64,000 nucleotides of DNA from Tolypeutes matacus. Lineage: Eukaryota > Chordata > Mammalia > Cingulata > Chlamyphoridae. The notes under the pieces are model-generated. The model saw only the letters and a list, made by a program, of their open reading frames with translations, was not told the origin of the DNA and did not search any database. Where the stretch lies: NCBI GenBank assembly GCA_026826555.1, contig JAKSZT010054568.1, positions 10,256,085 through 10,320,084 on the forward strand, written 5' to 3'. Below, in pieces: positions 11,921 to 23,649 of this stretch (positions are counted from its first letter, which is position 1; every line of letters starts with the position of its first letter). A program made the translations under genes and the position numbers.

Positions 11921-12254
11921 TAAAAGAACTTTTTGCCTTTATTCTTACTTCATATGTTCCACTTGTTTTCACGGATTCGTGGACTGTTAGAGCAAGGAAC
12001 CTTAGAGATAATCTTCAAAGTGCTTCACTCTAGAAAGTCACGTGCCAAGGACTGCATAGCTAAAAGACAGTTGTTTTTCTATGTTTTCCATGCTTCCTGA
12101 ATTACAGCCTCGCTTTTTTTCTTTACCTCGCTCTTCTTCTTTTCATTTATTCTTAATTCCATCCAATTAGGCTTATCTTTTAGATTCCCCTGTCATCTTG
12201 TAATATATTTCAACTTGCAAAACCATTTCTTCACGTGCTATTTCCTGTCTTCTA

Positions 12255-12480
12255 GATCTGTGTTTTCAACCCGGTAGAAACTAGCCATATGTTATTATTT
12301 CAGTTTTAATTGGAATTAATTAAAATTAAGTCAAATAGAAACCCTTTTCTTAGTAGCAGTCTTCACATTTCAGTGTTTATCAGGTACGTGGTGGTTGCTG
12401 TATTGGACAGCAGCGGCACAGAGCATTTCTACGATTGTCGAATGCCCTTTTGTGCAGCACTCTCTAGACTGGCAGCATTT
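12255..12480 (+). mobile_element. Old DNA-transposon-like MER fragment
   Basis: AGAAACTAGCCATATGTTAT, then GGTGGTTGCTGTATTGGACA and GCATTTCTACGATTGTCG resemble a common eutherian non-autonomous DNA element with GCCACATGTGGCTA...GTATTGGACAGC ends. A second fragment is at 32070-32165. Confidence 0.5.
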
Positions 12481-12865
12481 TGAGAGCATGGCGCCATTTA
12501 TGGTGGCATGTGGATTCTAGCACATACAGTCTAGGCTCTCGATAAATGTTTTCGAACCGTGAATGAACACATGCCCATATCATCTTTCAGCTACTTCTTA
12601 AAATTTTTGTTTTGAATTCTTGTCTTTTTGAAACATTTTATGATGGAAGGGAGGTCAGCAATTTGATATTTTCCTTTCACTTAATTAACTGTATGCAATA
12701 TATATCATGTATCGTTTCATGTACCATAAATAGGAATCTTTGAAATTAAGGTTATAGAGATGCTTTTTGCATTTTAATCTTTGCATAGCCAGTCATTGAG
12801 ATGATTATTTATATTATCTGCATTTTATACTAACTGCTTATGTATTTTTTTTTTTTTAATTTAAG

Positions 12866-12949
12866 TTCTCATGGTGACTCCTTGATGATTATTCCTTGGC
12901 ATGAACATAAACACCGGGATAAAGACTGGAGTGAAGCATTGGAGTGCAA
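12866..12949 (+). CDS. NBAS: NBAS internal exon 1 of 9 in this window
   Basis: This is the most upstream NBAS exon visible. It is 84 nt: one base closing a split codon, 27 full codons and two bases (AA) carried over. The reading frame contains SLMIIPWHEHKHRDKDW followed by SEALEC, which leads directly into the VVEPG segment of the next exon as in NBAS. The acceptor is a long T tract ending AATTTAAG and the donor is AA|GTAAGT. The two carried bases join A from the next exon to make a lysine codon. NBAS is the large ER-side subunit that joins RINT1 and ZW10 in the NRZ tether acting with syntaxin-18 SNAREs in Golgi-to-ER transport, and it has been linked to nonsense-mediated decay. The exon length is a multiple of three, so skipping would keep frame. 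The exact 5' edge rests on the splice signal only. Confidence 0.88.
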
Positions 12950-13759
12950 GTAAGTATGAGCCAGTATCTGCAGTTTTTTGTGAGATGGATGACTAGTTGG
13001 CCCAAGAAAAGTATGCTTTCTTGCTTGGTGGTGGTCTCTGACCTTCAGTGTTGAACTGCAAAGTTTTTTTAAACAGTTACGTTAATTTTTTAATGGAAAA
13101 AATATTACAATGCTATGAAGGAATTATTTAGAAATGATTCTCATATAACAACTCTTCGTTTTGAGGTATTCCCTTTTAGTTTTTGAACTTTGGAAAATAT
13201 TTTTCAAAGCTGTCAGCATGGTAGGAATGTAGTTTTGTTCTTGATCTCGTTACAGCTTTCACTTTTACAATATTTAACCTTGGATAGCAGGGGGGGAGGT
13301 GGGGTATGGGCTGGAAGTCCACATGAGGAGCATTGCACCCCTTCAAACCTGACTCCTCAAAGTCAGGCATGTACTTCTCGTTTCTTTTTCTGTATTTTCC
13401 CCTCTTGAAACCAGAGGTTTATTTCCTGGTCTCATGAATTGAGCCAGCAAGCATCCAGACTGAGCCAGAGAGCCTCCAGATTTCTGGACGTTAGGCACAG
13501 CGTGAGGAGGGCTGATGTTAGGGCTTTAAGTAGTGGTGTTCAGTGAAAATCAGGGTCCCGAATGCTGAAACTCCATGTCCCTCTTCCTGGTTCCAGAATG
13601 CAGGCTGCTGCTAGGCACATGCTCCCTAAGTAAGTACAAGTTTGGAGAATTCTTTTCTGGAGAAATGGAATAACCTCTAAGAAGCGGTCTCTATATTCTG
13701 AGGTTTGGGTCTAAATTTCAATACACTACTGGATAACAGTGAAGCCAGCTAGTTAACAA

Positions 13760-14489
13760 TATGTCCTGCCATACTCACAGAGTTTCCTGGGCATCTGAAG
13801 ATTGCCTCTAGCAGGTAGAACAAATGAGCAGGAAATGCAAAACAGAGAAAAGTAACAAAAATAAAAAAACACAGAAGAAAGATAACTTCAATAATTATAA
13901 GTAATATTTTCTGGGAGATAAGGGAAGATAGTATATGCATGAAATGATAACAGGATGTTATAAAATTACAGATTATTAAACAAACTTTGGGAAATTAAAA
14001 AATATGATAGGTTGGTATACAGAAATTAGAAGAGTTGAAAGGTAAAAGCAAAGATCATTCCTAGAAAGTGGAACAAAAACACAGACCTAGAAAATAAGAG
14101 GACAAATATGAAAAATGAGTGTGGTGTTCAAATTCTAGGCACCCCAGAAAACACAAGATAGATAATAATAAAAGGGAAGAAATGATAAGAACTAATTAAA
14201 AACTGGTACCTAGAGTTGAGGGTTATGAGTTTCTAGACTGAAATGCCCTTTTCACCGAAACATTCCCCCGTGGCCCTCCAGAAGGTCTGGAGCATGGGCT
14301 TCCAAAGAGAAAACATCACAAGAGGTGTGGAGTCGGAACCACCTCTGACGTCTCAAGAATAACCCCAGAAGCCAGGCGACACGGGGCCAGTCCTTTTCCA
14401 AAGTGTGAGTGAAAATATTTTTCGCTCCAGCTTTCTGTACCCAGCCAGAAATCATCCATCGAATACGAGGTTAACCATGCAAGGTCTCA

Positions 14490-14490
<1 letters not shown>
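13760..14490 (+). mobile_element. Probable old L1 3' fragment, sense
   Basis: The stretch is A-rich on the plus strand and ends with TTTCTGTACCCAGCCAGAAA and CATGCAAGGTCTCATAT, words common near the 3' end of old L1s. It is followed by an AT microsatellite. The assignment is by resemblance only. Confidence 0.45.

Positions 14491-14511
<21 letters not shown>
14489..14511. repeat. AT microsatellite
   Basis: About eleven AT units followed by a T run, at the end of an old L1 and next to the 28S pseudogene tail. Confidence 0.9.
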
Positions 14512-14520
<9 letters not shown>

Positions 14521-14606
14521 TATCGTAAAAAAATTTTTTTTTTTACTTTATCTTATTTTTATTTAACATGAAAACTTAGGTTTTATTTTTTCATTTATTT
14601 ACCTTT

Positions 14607-14925
14607 CAAACCCTTGTGTCAAGGGCTGACTTTGAAAAGACTGCAGCCGGGGAGCTGCTCTGCTAAGTACAAAACCGCGACCCAGAAGCAGGTGGCCTGT
14701 GAGTGGTTTGGCCCTGGGCTCCCCGCAGACATGCGGTGCGTGACGGGCGGGGGGGGGCTCTCCACACGCGACCCGGCCAGCACGCGGGGGCACCAGCCAC
14801 GGGCCCGCCCCCGCCCCCGCCCCACGGCGCTGCGGGGTCTTTCCGCCTGGGCGGGACTCTGACTTGCAGGTGTCCAGTCCTAACCCCACAGGCTGCAGCC
14901 CTGCGCGCGGCGTCCCCGCGCATGT
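14607..14925 (-). pseudogene. 28S rRNA 3'-end pseudogene, antisense
   Basis: Read on the minus strand, this is the 3' end of the large-subunit rRNA. Recognisable blocks in + order are AAACCCTTGTGTCAAGGGCT at 14608 (complement of the 28S terminus), GGGAGCTGCTCTGCTAAGTA near 14657, GACCCAGAAGCAGGTGG near 14680, GCGGTGCGTGACGGGCG near 14734, and TTCCGCCTGGGCGGGA then TCTGACTT near 14841-14865. Between the last two blocks the GC-rich variable segment is shortened to about 95 bases. Homology fades after about 14905 and may continue weakly to about 14960. Many substitutions show it is not functional. In its own orientation the 3' end is followed by A-rich DNA (14509-14606), which suggests L1-driven retroposition. 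It explains the local CpG-rich patch and the long spurious ORFs there. Confidence 0.88.
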
Positions 14926-15647
14926 GCGCCTCGCTGAGCTGTGCCTTATCCACGGAGGGGTGCAGCCAGGGGAGGCCGAGGGGCGCCGGAGCCGGGGCTC
15001 TTGGAAAAGGGAAAATGGAACTCCTGTGCCGTTTTTGACCCTTTGGAAAATGTCATGTATATTTTGTGACTGATCCAGAGCATTTGAAAAGATTAGCATT
15101 GGGGCCATATAAGCAGTTATTAACTTCAGAAAATAGAAGGTTATTTAAGGAGAGGAATAATCTCCATTATATACCACTTGGTGCAGCAGTAGATAATGTT
15201 CACATACTCATAATTACGTAATTAGTGGCCAAGCCGACCCTGATACGTCCAGTGGGAGGAAGAGGTGTAAGGGAAGTTGAATGGTTTTGGTTTAAGAAAT
15301 CTAAGTAGTGTCTAAAGCAGATAACTCAGGAAATAGTAGCAAACACATATTAAGACGTGTGGAGGTAAAAACGAGAAGAGGGTGGGAAGACTTGACGGTG
15401 GGGGCGAGCAGTGGGTAGCGCGCTGGTGAGGATCGTGTGAGGGGTGGTTTTCTCACTTGGTAGGAGTCTTTTTGTACTTTTTGATTCTTGAAACTTTATG
15501 TATTTCAAAGAATGAATGAATAAAAGGCTTCATCACTGATGTGATCGTTACAGGTGAAATGGGGAAGTTCTCGTTAGCAGCCAGTGTTGGGAGTTTCCCC
15601 TTATTTTTATCTTTGTGGTTTTGATATGTGAATTAATATGTAATTTT

Positions 15648-16022
15648 AAAAAAAGATTTATTTAATTTTATTTATTCCCCCCACCCTTGCCTCTTGCACT
15701 CACTGCCTGCTCTCTGTGTGTGCTCTCTGTGCATTCTCCTGTGTCTGCTTGTCTTCTCTTCTCGTCTTTCTTTAGGGGCATGGAGAACTCATCCTGGGAC
15801 CTTCCACTGTGGAAGAGAGGCAACTCAGTCGTTTGAGCCGCCTCAGCTCCCTGGTTTGTCGTGTCTCTCATTGCCTTTTTCCTCTGTGTCTCTCTTTTGT
15901 TGCGTCATCTTGTTGCTTCAGCTCTCCACGCTTCTACCTTCACCAGCAGGCCCCGGGAATCAAACCCGGGACCTCCCTTATGCTGGATGGGAGTCCAGTT
16001 GCTTGAGCCACATCCGCTTCCC
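15648..16022 (-). mobile_element. Long compound DAS-type SINE
   Basis: The copy contains two tRNA-like halves, one ending near 16000 (GGGTTTGATTCCCGG on the minus strand) and a degraded one near 15780-15850, separated by a pyrimidine-rich linker with CTCTCTGTGT repeats. A duplication TGTAATTTT lies at 15639-15647 and 16023-16031. Confidence 0.82.
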
Positions 16023-16974
16023 TGTAATTTTTAGTTACCTTGTTTACTCCAATGTTTTAGTATAATAGCAATTGAATATACTGCTGTGTTTTTCGCTATT
16101 ATTTGCTTTCAAAAAGTTTTAAATTTAATTTTCACTTTTATCAAAGTTGTATGTATTTGCACGTTATGGTTAGCATGTTCCAAAAAGCTTGTAAATAAAA
16201 TGTAAAAACCAAAAACCCGTCATCTTTTGTTCCTTTTCTCCTATATTCCTCTCCCCAGAAGCAGCTCCTTTTAATTGTTGTACTGATTATTTTGCTACTT
16301 ATCTCTTTATCTCTGAAGAATATATTGTATAGCTTACTAGTTGATTTTTGAGTTTTGGTCATTATATATTGACTTCCTTTAATGGAAGGGAAATATTTAA
16401 TTCTTTTTACTCTGTGTACCCTGCAGCTGCTTGAGGGTTTATGCCTTTTTTTTTTCAATCTATTATGGCCGTTTCAGTGGGGTTTCAGGAGAGAGTTGAG
16501 CTTAATGTATGGCGTTTGTTGGCCATATTTAACTTGAGGTCCACATTTGGCTATTGCAGTGAGAGATCAAACAGGTAGATAAATTGAAACAGGTGGAGAT
16601 TCAAGACAGAGAGGTGCTAGGGAAAGCTGTGGTGATATTGCTGACTATGTAATTTTCAGTTCAGCGTGGTGCTTTTGCAGCAGAGCTCTGGCAGAGTTCC
16701 TCACCCATGCATCGGGTGATACCCAGTTTCCTTGGCACGGGCCTTTTTATGGTTCTAATGAGTAGATAAGAGGAATGAGGGCAATTTCTTTCTCAGACTA
16801 ACCACCGAAATATGACATTAGTAAGTAAAACTTGTACTCCTGGAACTTGTAAAACTATACAATGTGAAGCCAGGAAAAGTTTTGCCAAGGAAGGGTGGCT
16901 TTGAAGATGATGCACATTTTCAGTGGTAGCAGCCATTTGTTACTGCTTACTCACTTGGCGTCTGCCCTCTGCTT

Positions 16975-17230
16975 GGGTCATGGGTGCAGTCCCGGCTTCA
17001 GGCAGCAGATAATGTAGCAGGATGGGTGCTTCTGCTGCTGCGCGATGTGAAAGAGAAGGGCACGGTATCCTGGGGCCTGTGATAGGGGGAGGCAAGGAGG
17101 ATTTCCGAATTTGAGATTTGCAGGGTGAGTAGGGTGTAGCTCAGTGGAGGGTACATTTGGCAAATGAGAGAAAGGAGTGTTTTCAGCAGAGGGAAGAGCA
17201 TGTTGGAAGGCTGAAGGCAAAGCCGTCTTC
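16975..17230 (-). mobile_element. Possible L2 fragment, antisense
   Basis: GCAGAGGGAAGAGCATGTTGG with a following AAGGC matches the antisense L2 motif of grouped GCAGAGGGAACAGCATG. The rest is weak. Confidence 0.35.
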
Positions 17231-18059
17231 CAGGACTTAAAATAAAACATCATTTCATCACTGAAATACACAACAAAATGAGATTGGCACTACAATGAGG
17301 CTGGAATATTTTAAGGCAGATTAGAAGCTATAAAAATATTTTAGGCATGGGGATTATGTAATTTTCTATTTTAAAAGATAACTATTATCTGAGGATATCA
17401 TGAATTGAGTTTTTCACTTGTTGCTTTTGAAGTGCCTGTGGAACATCTAAGAACAAATTAAGGAAGATTTTGTAGCTCCTAAGTGAAATCTGGGTTAGTG
17501 GTAAAAATATCGGACTTAGTGTTACGTCTGTGGCAGTTTATTTTGTAGGCTAGAAGAATGGAGAAGAGACCTGGGCAGGATGTATTGTGAGCAGGGCAGA
17601 GAAGGACTGGAGTGCTCGTGTTTAATGGTTGGTTCCAGGAGAATGTTCTTACAAAGGTGACTTAGGAGCAGCCAGAACAAGAGCAGTCATGAGAGTTATC
17701 ACACTGGAATTACAGGGAAGCTTGTTTCCAGGAGAAGAAGGTGGTTATATTCTGTCTAATGCTTTTTAGATGGAAATAAGATGACCGGAGAAAAAAATGG
17801 AAGAACTCAGAGTTGCTGGTGGCTTCTTTTCTGTGTTGTTATGGGGCAGATAAAAGGAAAGATTCCAGAAGGAGTGATGTGACTTTTTGTTTGGCAATGG
17901 TGGAGAAGAAAATCACTGGTGAGAATGTTAGTGATCCTCATGACACTAGTGGAGTAAAGGATGTCCGTATGTAGGCAGGCCGTAGTGCAGAGCTGTCTGT
18001 GAGCACAGCAGGCTTCTAGGGCATGGAGAGGAAATGCTCAGATACTTATCAGCTTCTGC

Positions 18060-18310
18060 TTTGTGCTTGGTTCTGTACTATGTTATCAATAATTCCAGTG
18101 GAATAATAAGTGTAAGTAAAAAGCCCCTGTTCTGTGCCAGACAGTGGGTTCTGTGTACTTTATTATTTACATTGTTTTGAGTCTTCACAACATTTTTCCA
18201 TTTTTTTATCCCCATTTTTAATATGAAGAAAATGAATCTTAGACAGTTAACTAATTTGTACAAGTGATGGAATTGTGCTTCAGAATCAGTTCTGACTCCA
18301 AAGCGCATTT
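18060..18310 (-). mobile_element. MIR SINE
   Basis: TCTGTGCCAGACAGTGGGTT, then TTTTATCCCCATTTTTAATA and TCAGTTCTGACTCCAAAGCG. Antisense MIR order. Confidence 0.7.
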
Positions 18311-19490
18311 CCTTATAATAGTAACAATTATAGCCTTGCCCTTTTTAAATTTTATTTTTTTAACCTACTTTAGATGAATGAATGTCCCTGATGAGGATCC
18401 CATTCTTTCATGTGTCCATCTGAAGTATCTTAGTTTAAGTTAATACTTTTCTTTTTTAGTCTTTAACTATAGAAGAGAATTGGCCAGCATCATCCTTTAA
18501 AAACACCTCCTAATTTGTGATCCCTGTGATGATGTCCTTAGGCCATTCCTCTAGATGTTTATTTTTCATACCTGAGTTGGTATGGTGTAGGGTAGTCCTG
18601 TATTCTGCAAATGTCAGTGCAATATTTATTATATTGCTGGCACCTAATAAAGGTATTTTATCAAAATAGATAAGGACTATTTTCTCTTATTTTTATGAAC
18701 ATGGAAAACAAGTGTCTTGCAGCCAATTACCTCAGGGCATTCCCTTGCAGGTTCTCCTTAGTTGGAGGTTGGATGGCAGACTCCTTGGGATAGACTGGAG
18801 GTGGGGAACCTGTTTCCTCAGGGCAGACCATTACGGGTTTATCTGGCAAAGACTCAGTAGAAGTTAGTATTTCATTGTCCCTACTGCCATCATTATCAAC
18901 TCATATGTATCCGTTCCAGTTTTCAGGATCCCATTCATTTCCAATCAGTGCCCTCACTGACTAGCAGATACCCTGTAAGGTTGGGATTTTAGTCTCTCTT
19001 GTAACTCTGCTACTTGCATAATGAGACTTTGGGTTGGTTTTCACATATCTCAGGTCTGCAGCTGCATGAAACAAGATTTTCTTCCAGGGCACACACAGAA
19101 ACCTTCACATCATTCACTGGCACTTAAGTTGCAAATTTGATGCCTTCAGCTCATCCCTTTCTTTTATAACTGTGTCCAGCATATTTAGGAACAACCAGCC
19201 AACATCACTGTACCTCTTAACTCCACAAAACTCTGTTAAGGTGTCAAAAACACTCACCAGAGCCTTGCCTCTTATAAGCATGGAACTAGCTTTATCCAGT
19301 GTTGATATTTTGCATATTTCTATTGGTCAGCTCTCTTCATGGACTATCAGTGACCTCTTGATTATCGGAAAGAGCCATGAGTGCCTTTGAATCTAATCAG
19401 AGTAGATAGGCAATTGCAAAAATCCCAGAACCAATTCAGAAATCCCATTTTTAAGACTCTGTTTCTCAAGAACCATTCCCAGTACCAAGT

Positions 19491-19953
19491 TGTATTAGTC
19501 AGGGTTCTCTAGGGAAACAGAACGACAGAAGATATCTGTAAATTTTATGAGATTTTATGAAATTGTCTCAGTTGACTGTGGGGATTCCGTAGAGCAGAAT
19601 GCAAGCCAGGAATTTTGTAGAGCAGGCTGCAAGCCAGGAATTCCCAATGAAGGTCCTCCATGAATTCCCCAGGAGAAGCTGTCTGTCTGAAGTAGAGATG
19701 GGAATTTTCTCTGTGACTGCTGAAATCTCTTCTCCTTTTAAGATCTTCAAGTGATTGGGTGAGACCTCATTCGTTGCCGAAGGCAGTCTCCTCAGCTGAT
19801 AGTAGATAGAATCAGCCATATATGCAGTCACCTCACTGATGATTTAAATCCATGAAATGTCCTCATAGTGCAGTTAGGCCAGTGCTTGCTTGACCAAACA
19901 CCTGGGCACCATAACCTGGACAATTTGACACATGAGTCTAACTAACTAGCACA
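19491..19953 (+). mobile_element. Solo LTR-like element (ancient ERVL-type suspected)
   Basis: It begins TGTATTAGTCAGGGTTCTCT with AGGGAAACAGAAC and ends near ACCTGGGCACCATAACCTGG ... AACTAGCACA. This text is typical of a widespread old mammalian LTR family. A local repeat, AGCAGNNTGCAAGCCAGGAAT, occurs twice (19592 and 19620). No internal retroviral sequence is attached, and no flanking duplication is evident. Confidence 0.6.
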
Positions 19954-20361
19954 GGATAGTTCTTGATTCTTTCTTGAATTGGCATCACCTGGGGATATTT
20001 TTCCTAAAATAGGCATGGCTGGGCCATTAAATGTGATTTTGATTTAGTAGGACTGTGTTAGGCACCCAAATGTGTACATTTTTGTAAAAGCTTCCCATAG
20101 CAATTTTTGTGTTACAGTTGTTTTGATTTAGTATCCATTCTGATTTTTTATATCAGGAAAGCCAATTGGAAAATAAATCTTGCTAAAAATGCCCCATTTA
20201 CCTTGTGTCACATGCATATAAGAACACACTCACACACTCCCTATCTTTGTAACCCACTCTCTCCCCATCTCTGTCCTTGTCTCTCTGTTTCTCTTTCTCA
20301 CAAAATTATAATTTTTCCAGACTTCCAGTCAGTTATTAATTGTTCCTTTTCCACTTTTCAG

Positions 20362-20515
20362 AATGGTTGTTGAACCAGGTCTCCAAGATGAAAGTGAGTT
20401 CTTGTATGCTGCACAGCCCGAGTTACTCAGGTATAGGACAACCCAGCTTGCAGTAGAGAAGGTTACAGACTGGTATCAGACCAGAGCCGAAGAAATTGAG
20501 CATTATGCCCGACAG
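20362..20515 (+). CDS. NBAS: NBAS internal exon 2 of 9
   Basis: The exon is 154 nt: one base completing a lysine codon, then 51 codons beginning Met-Val-Val-Glu-Pro-Gly and ending ARQ. Recognisable NBAS text includes ELLRYRTTQLAVEKVTDWYQ and AEEIEHYARQ. The acceptor is CTTTTCAG and the donor CAG|GTGAGA, leaving phase 0. The first Met is internal and is not a start; it follows the acceptor directly and only looks like one because the intron precedes it. Residues are polar and helical, in keeping with the solenoid part of the protein. Length is not a multiple of three, so skipping this exon would break the frame. Confidence 0.97.
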
Positions 20516-20719
20516 GTGAGAGAAAATGACAGCTGCTGCTTTGGATCCTTAGTATCTAGTACATGTAGCAGATGCCAGCATCAGTGCTAGGAATCATGGA
20601 TATAGTTCACAAGGAATGAAATGAATATTTCTTATTTTGTTCATTTTCTTTGCCTCAGAAGGTTTTTTGATTGGAATTGTATTGACTGTATATGTCAAAT
20701 GACATACTAAGAATTTAAA

Positions 20720-21260
20720 AATCTTCCTATCCAGGAATATGGACTGTCCTCCTTTTATTTAGCTCTTTGATTTCTTTCATCAGAGTTTTGTATTTCTCCT
20801 CATATAAATTTTATACATTTTTGTTAAATCTATACCTAAATATTTAAATTTTTTTTGGTGTTAATGTACATGATGTTATGTTTTTTGTTTCAGCTTCCAA
20901 TTATTCATCACTGGTATATATGGGAAAGCAGTTGACTTTTGTATCTTAAATTTATATCCTGAAACCTTGCTATAATGGATTATTAGTTCCAGGAGTTTTT
21001 TTGCTGATTCTTTGGAATTCCAAAGAATCTATCTGCCTAGATATCTGCCTTGTCTATCTGCCTAGACAATCATGTTATCTGTGAACAAGGACAGTTGTTT
21101 CTTCCTTCTCATTTTGTATTCCTTTCAACTGCTTTTTCTTGTGGCATTAACTAAGACTTCTAGTATGATGTTGAGTAGGGATGGTGAGAGAAGACATCGT
21201 GCTTTGTTCTGATCTTGGGGAGAAAGCGTCTAGTTTTTTTTTTGTTTGTTTTTTAAAGTA
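20720..21260 (-). mobile_element. L1 ORF2 fragment, antisense
   Basis: Typical antisense text includes TTGATTTCTTTCATCAGAGT (20767) and ATGATGTTGAGTAGGGATGG (21164). It holds a local palindrome and duplication at 21006-21069 that L1 does not normally have. Confidence 0.7.
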
Positions 21261-21599
21261 ATATAGGCAGGACCTAAGCCCAATTTAAATTTTTTTCTCC
21301 TCTCTAAATAAAAAGTCATACGCCTCCTGTAATAGCAGTTAGGATACACTGAATTTCTATAGTTCTTTTCCTTTGAAAGATGCCAGAGGTTTTGATTCTT
21401 AAATATTTATCATACCATTTTTGGTTGTTGGGAAAGGCCATATCTCCCCATTTATAGAAAGAGAAAACAAATGGAAGAGATCTGACGAATGTAAGGGCAC
21501 ATGCATACAAACAGCGCAAAAAGATTTCTTGGTAATTCCTTACCTACATTCTGACCATCATGGTGGCTCACTCTCTATTTATTTTAGATTTTGTTTTAT

Positions 21600-21960
21600 T
21601 TGTGTTGTGCAGTTTTATGGATTAAAAATTTCTTTTCCTAGTACCATATATACAACCTAAAATTTACCCATTTAACCATATTCAAATATATAATTCACTG
21701 CTGTTAATTTTTACATTCACAGTGTTGTACTCCTGTCACCATCATCCATTACCAAAACTTTCCCATTGTCCCAAACAGAAACTGCACATTTTAAGCCTTA
21801 AACTCCCTCTTCCCTAACCCTACCCTGTCCCCTGGTAACCTATATTCTGAATTCTGACTCCATAAGTTTGCTTATTCTAATTATTTCATATCAGTGAGAT
21901 CATACAATAGTTGCCCATTTGTGTCTACCTCATTTCATCCAACGTGATGTCTTCAAGGTT
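21600..21960 (-). mobile_element. Old L1 3' UTR fragment, antisense
   Basis: The run TTTACCCATTTAACCATATT, ACTCCTGTCACCATCATCC and TTTCATATCAGTGAGATCAT is characteristic of antisense old L1 3' ends. Confidence 0.65.
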
Positions 21961-22201
21961 TCTTTCCTTTTTATCCTATTTTCTTTCCACTGTCAACAGT
22001 CTGATAATCAAATTATATTGCCTCCCCCTGATCTTCCTGTCTCTTGCTTACCCGATGCAGAGGAACAGTGTACACTGCTGACAAATGAGCAGTGCAGCTT
22101 TAGTTCTGTCCCTCCTTGCTCAAAACCTCTCAGGGTTCTAAGCACATGTTTTGAATGTCCTTGAAAAAAGTGAAGAGTCTTGCCTTAACTAGCTCTCTGT
22201 A

Positions 22202-22237
22202 AAACAAGTAAACAAGCAAACATACAAACAAACAAAG
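22202..22237. repeat. CAAA-type simple repeat
   Basis: Imperfect repeats of AAAC with variants such as AAACAAGCAAACATAC. Confidence 0.8.
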
Positions 22238-22394
22238 TTTGAAAGGAGGGTAAGCGTTGGTAAGTGCAGAGTTGTTCTTGTCATACCTGATTTTTTAACT
22301 GTCTTAGTGGATGTTGGAATTTGGGATTTCTTGAAAAGATGAATGCTTGTTTTAGTAAATGCACACAGCTGTCTAGCAATTTCTGAGCTGTAAG

Positions 22395-22535
22395 AGTCTT
22401 TTGAGAATCTTTTAGTTCAGTCTCATTTTATAGTTGAGGAAAATGAGTTCTGAGCACTTAAATACATCTCTTAGGATTTACCCAAAGTGGTAGAGCTGAT
22501 ACTGGAGCCCCTGTCTCCTAGTCCAGCTTCTATAA
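22395..22535 (-). mobile_element. MIR SINE fragment
   Basis: TTTTATAGTTGAGGAAAATG ... GTAGAGCTGATACTGGAGCC. Antisense MIR core. Confidence 0.6.
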
Positions 22536-23649
22536 GTCCTTAAAAATGACAGAGATTTCTGAAATTTAAATTATTAACAATCAATAATTCCTAGACATCT
22601 TGAATTCCTTTTGATTAATTAGGAATACTTATACAGGAAAAAAAAAAAAAGATTTTTGTTTGCTTTATTTAGCTGATTTGTATTCTTTCACCTTTTTTAT
22701 TTATTTAAAAACACTTATTTAGGTAGATTTTTAACCTTTGTAGATATTGACATTTCATGTGGCTTATGCTACAGTGATATCTGACATAGTTTTATCTTTT
22801 TTCATTTATAGAGATTTAATTGATATGAGACTTCTTTTTCCTTAATTTCTAAACATGCACCCAGCAAAACTTTTTTTTTGGTTTAGAAAAATATTTATGG
22901 TAGTTAATTGTATCCATTTAATGCCTGGGATGTGGTATAATTTTGCAAGTTTCATTGGAACCTATTTCATTTAATATTTTAAAGATATTTTTACTTCAGT
23001 AAGTATTTGAGAAGCCAGCAAATTTAAAGGTGATACTAGGGAGACAAATCTAGATCACAAAATTGGTGAGGGTATTACAAATTGCTAATGTGCTATGCGT
23101 TCAAAGTATTATTTGAAGAAAGTCGTGTTTTACGTATCAGGCTGTTTTCATGCTTTCTGAAAATTTATACATTGGTATAAATGTTGACATATCCTTACAG
23201 TCTTTAATTGTATGTATTTTTGTTACTTGTCATTAAGTTAAAAGATTTTATCCGTTGAAGAGCTACCAGATTACTCTAGTTTTGCTAGGTCACTGCCTTG
23301 TGCCTTCCCGACCTGTACTTTCTTCCCCTTGTGATTTTTTGTATTCCTCTGACCAGTTGAAAGGGCGGTTCTCCTCTGTTTGCTTCGTCTTAGTGCCTGT
23401 CCCCTGGTCTTTGAGATGCTCTGAGGGGACCTTCGATGCCGCCTGGAGCTTTTGTTTTGTGCTGCAGTGTGCTCTACTCCTCCTTTGCCCTTCAGTTTCA
23501 AGTCTTCGCCTTCCTCCCTGCACACTGCCTCCTCATCCTTCTCAGAGAATGATTTTGCACTGTATTTCGTTGGACCTTTGAGAACTTACTTTCATGGGCA
23601 CTGATCTTTACAGTTTTTCCTGTAGGAAGTGGTCTTTCTTCTTGTGCCC

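Larger units (their letters stand above)
4528..12865 (+). other. Upstream NBAS intron, remainder
   Basis: Outside the listed repeats I see nothing specific in 4528-5099, 5926-6261, 7143-7639, 7826-9348 (a T run of about 25 at 8897-8921), 10681-11083 and 11935-12254. These are AT-rich, unique-looking intron without splice-bounded coding text. A GC-richer patch at 7905-8040 gives short ORFs on both strands that match nothing I know. Confidence 0.6.
12950..20361 (+). other. NBAS intron, 7,412 nt
   Basis: It holds the probable old L1 fragment, the 28S pseudogene, one compound SINE, one MIR, one solo LTR-like element and a weak L2. No feature is seen in 12950-13759, 15010-15638, 16032-16974, 17231-18059 and 18311-19490. 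The intron begins GTAAGT and ends TTTTCAG. Confidence 0.7.

Noticed and set aside
14599..15108. Overlapping ORFs of up to 169 codons on both strands in GC-rich DNA, or a CpG-island promoter
   Set aside because: The sequence is explained by the 28S rRNA pseudogene; ORFs in rRNA-derived GC-rich DNA are expected by chance.
15078..15110. Text resembling part of U6 snRNA (GATTAGCAT...GGGGCC)
   Set aside because: Only a short word matches and no other U6 block is nearby.
20363..20590. A 75-codon ORF starting with Met
   Set aside because: The Met follows a splice acceptor, the coding part ends at the donor at 20516, and the rest is intron read-through.
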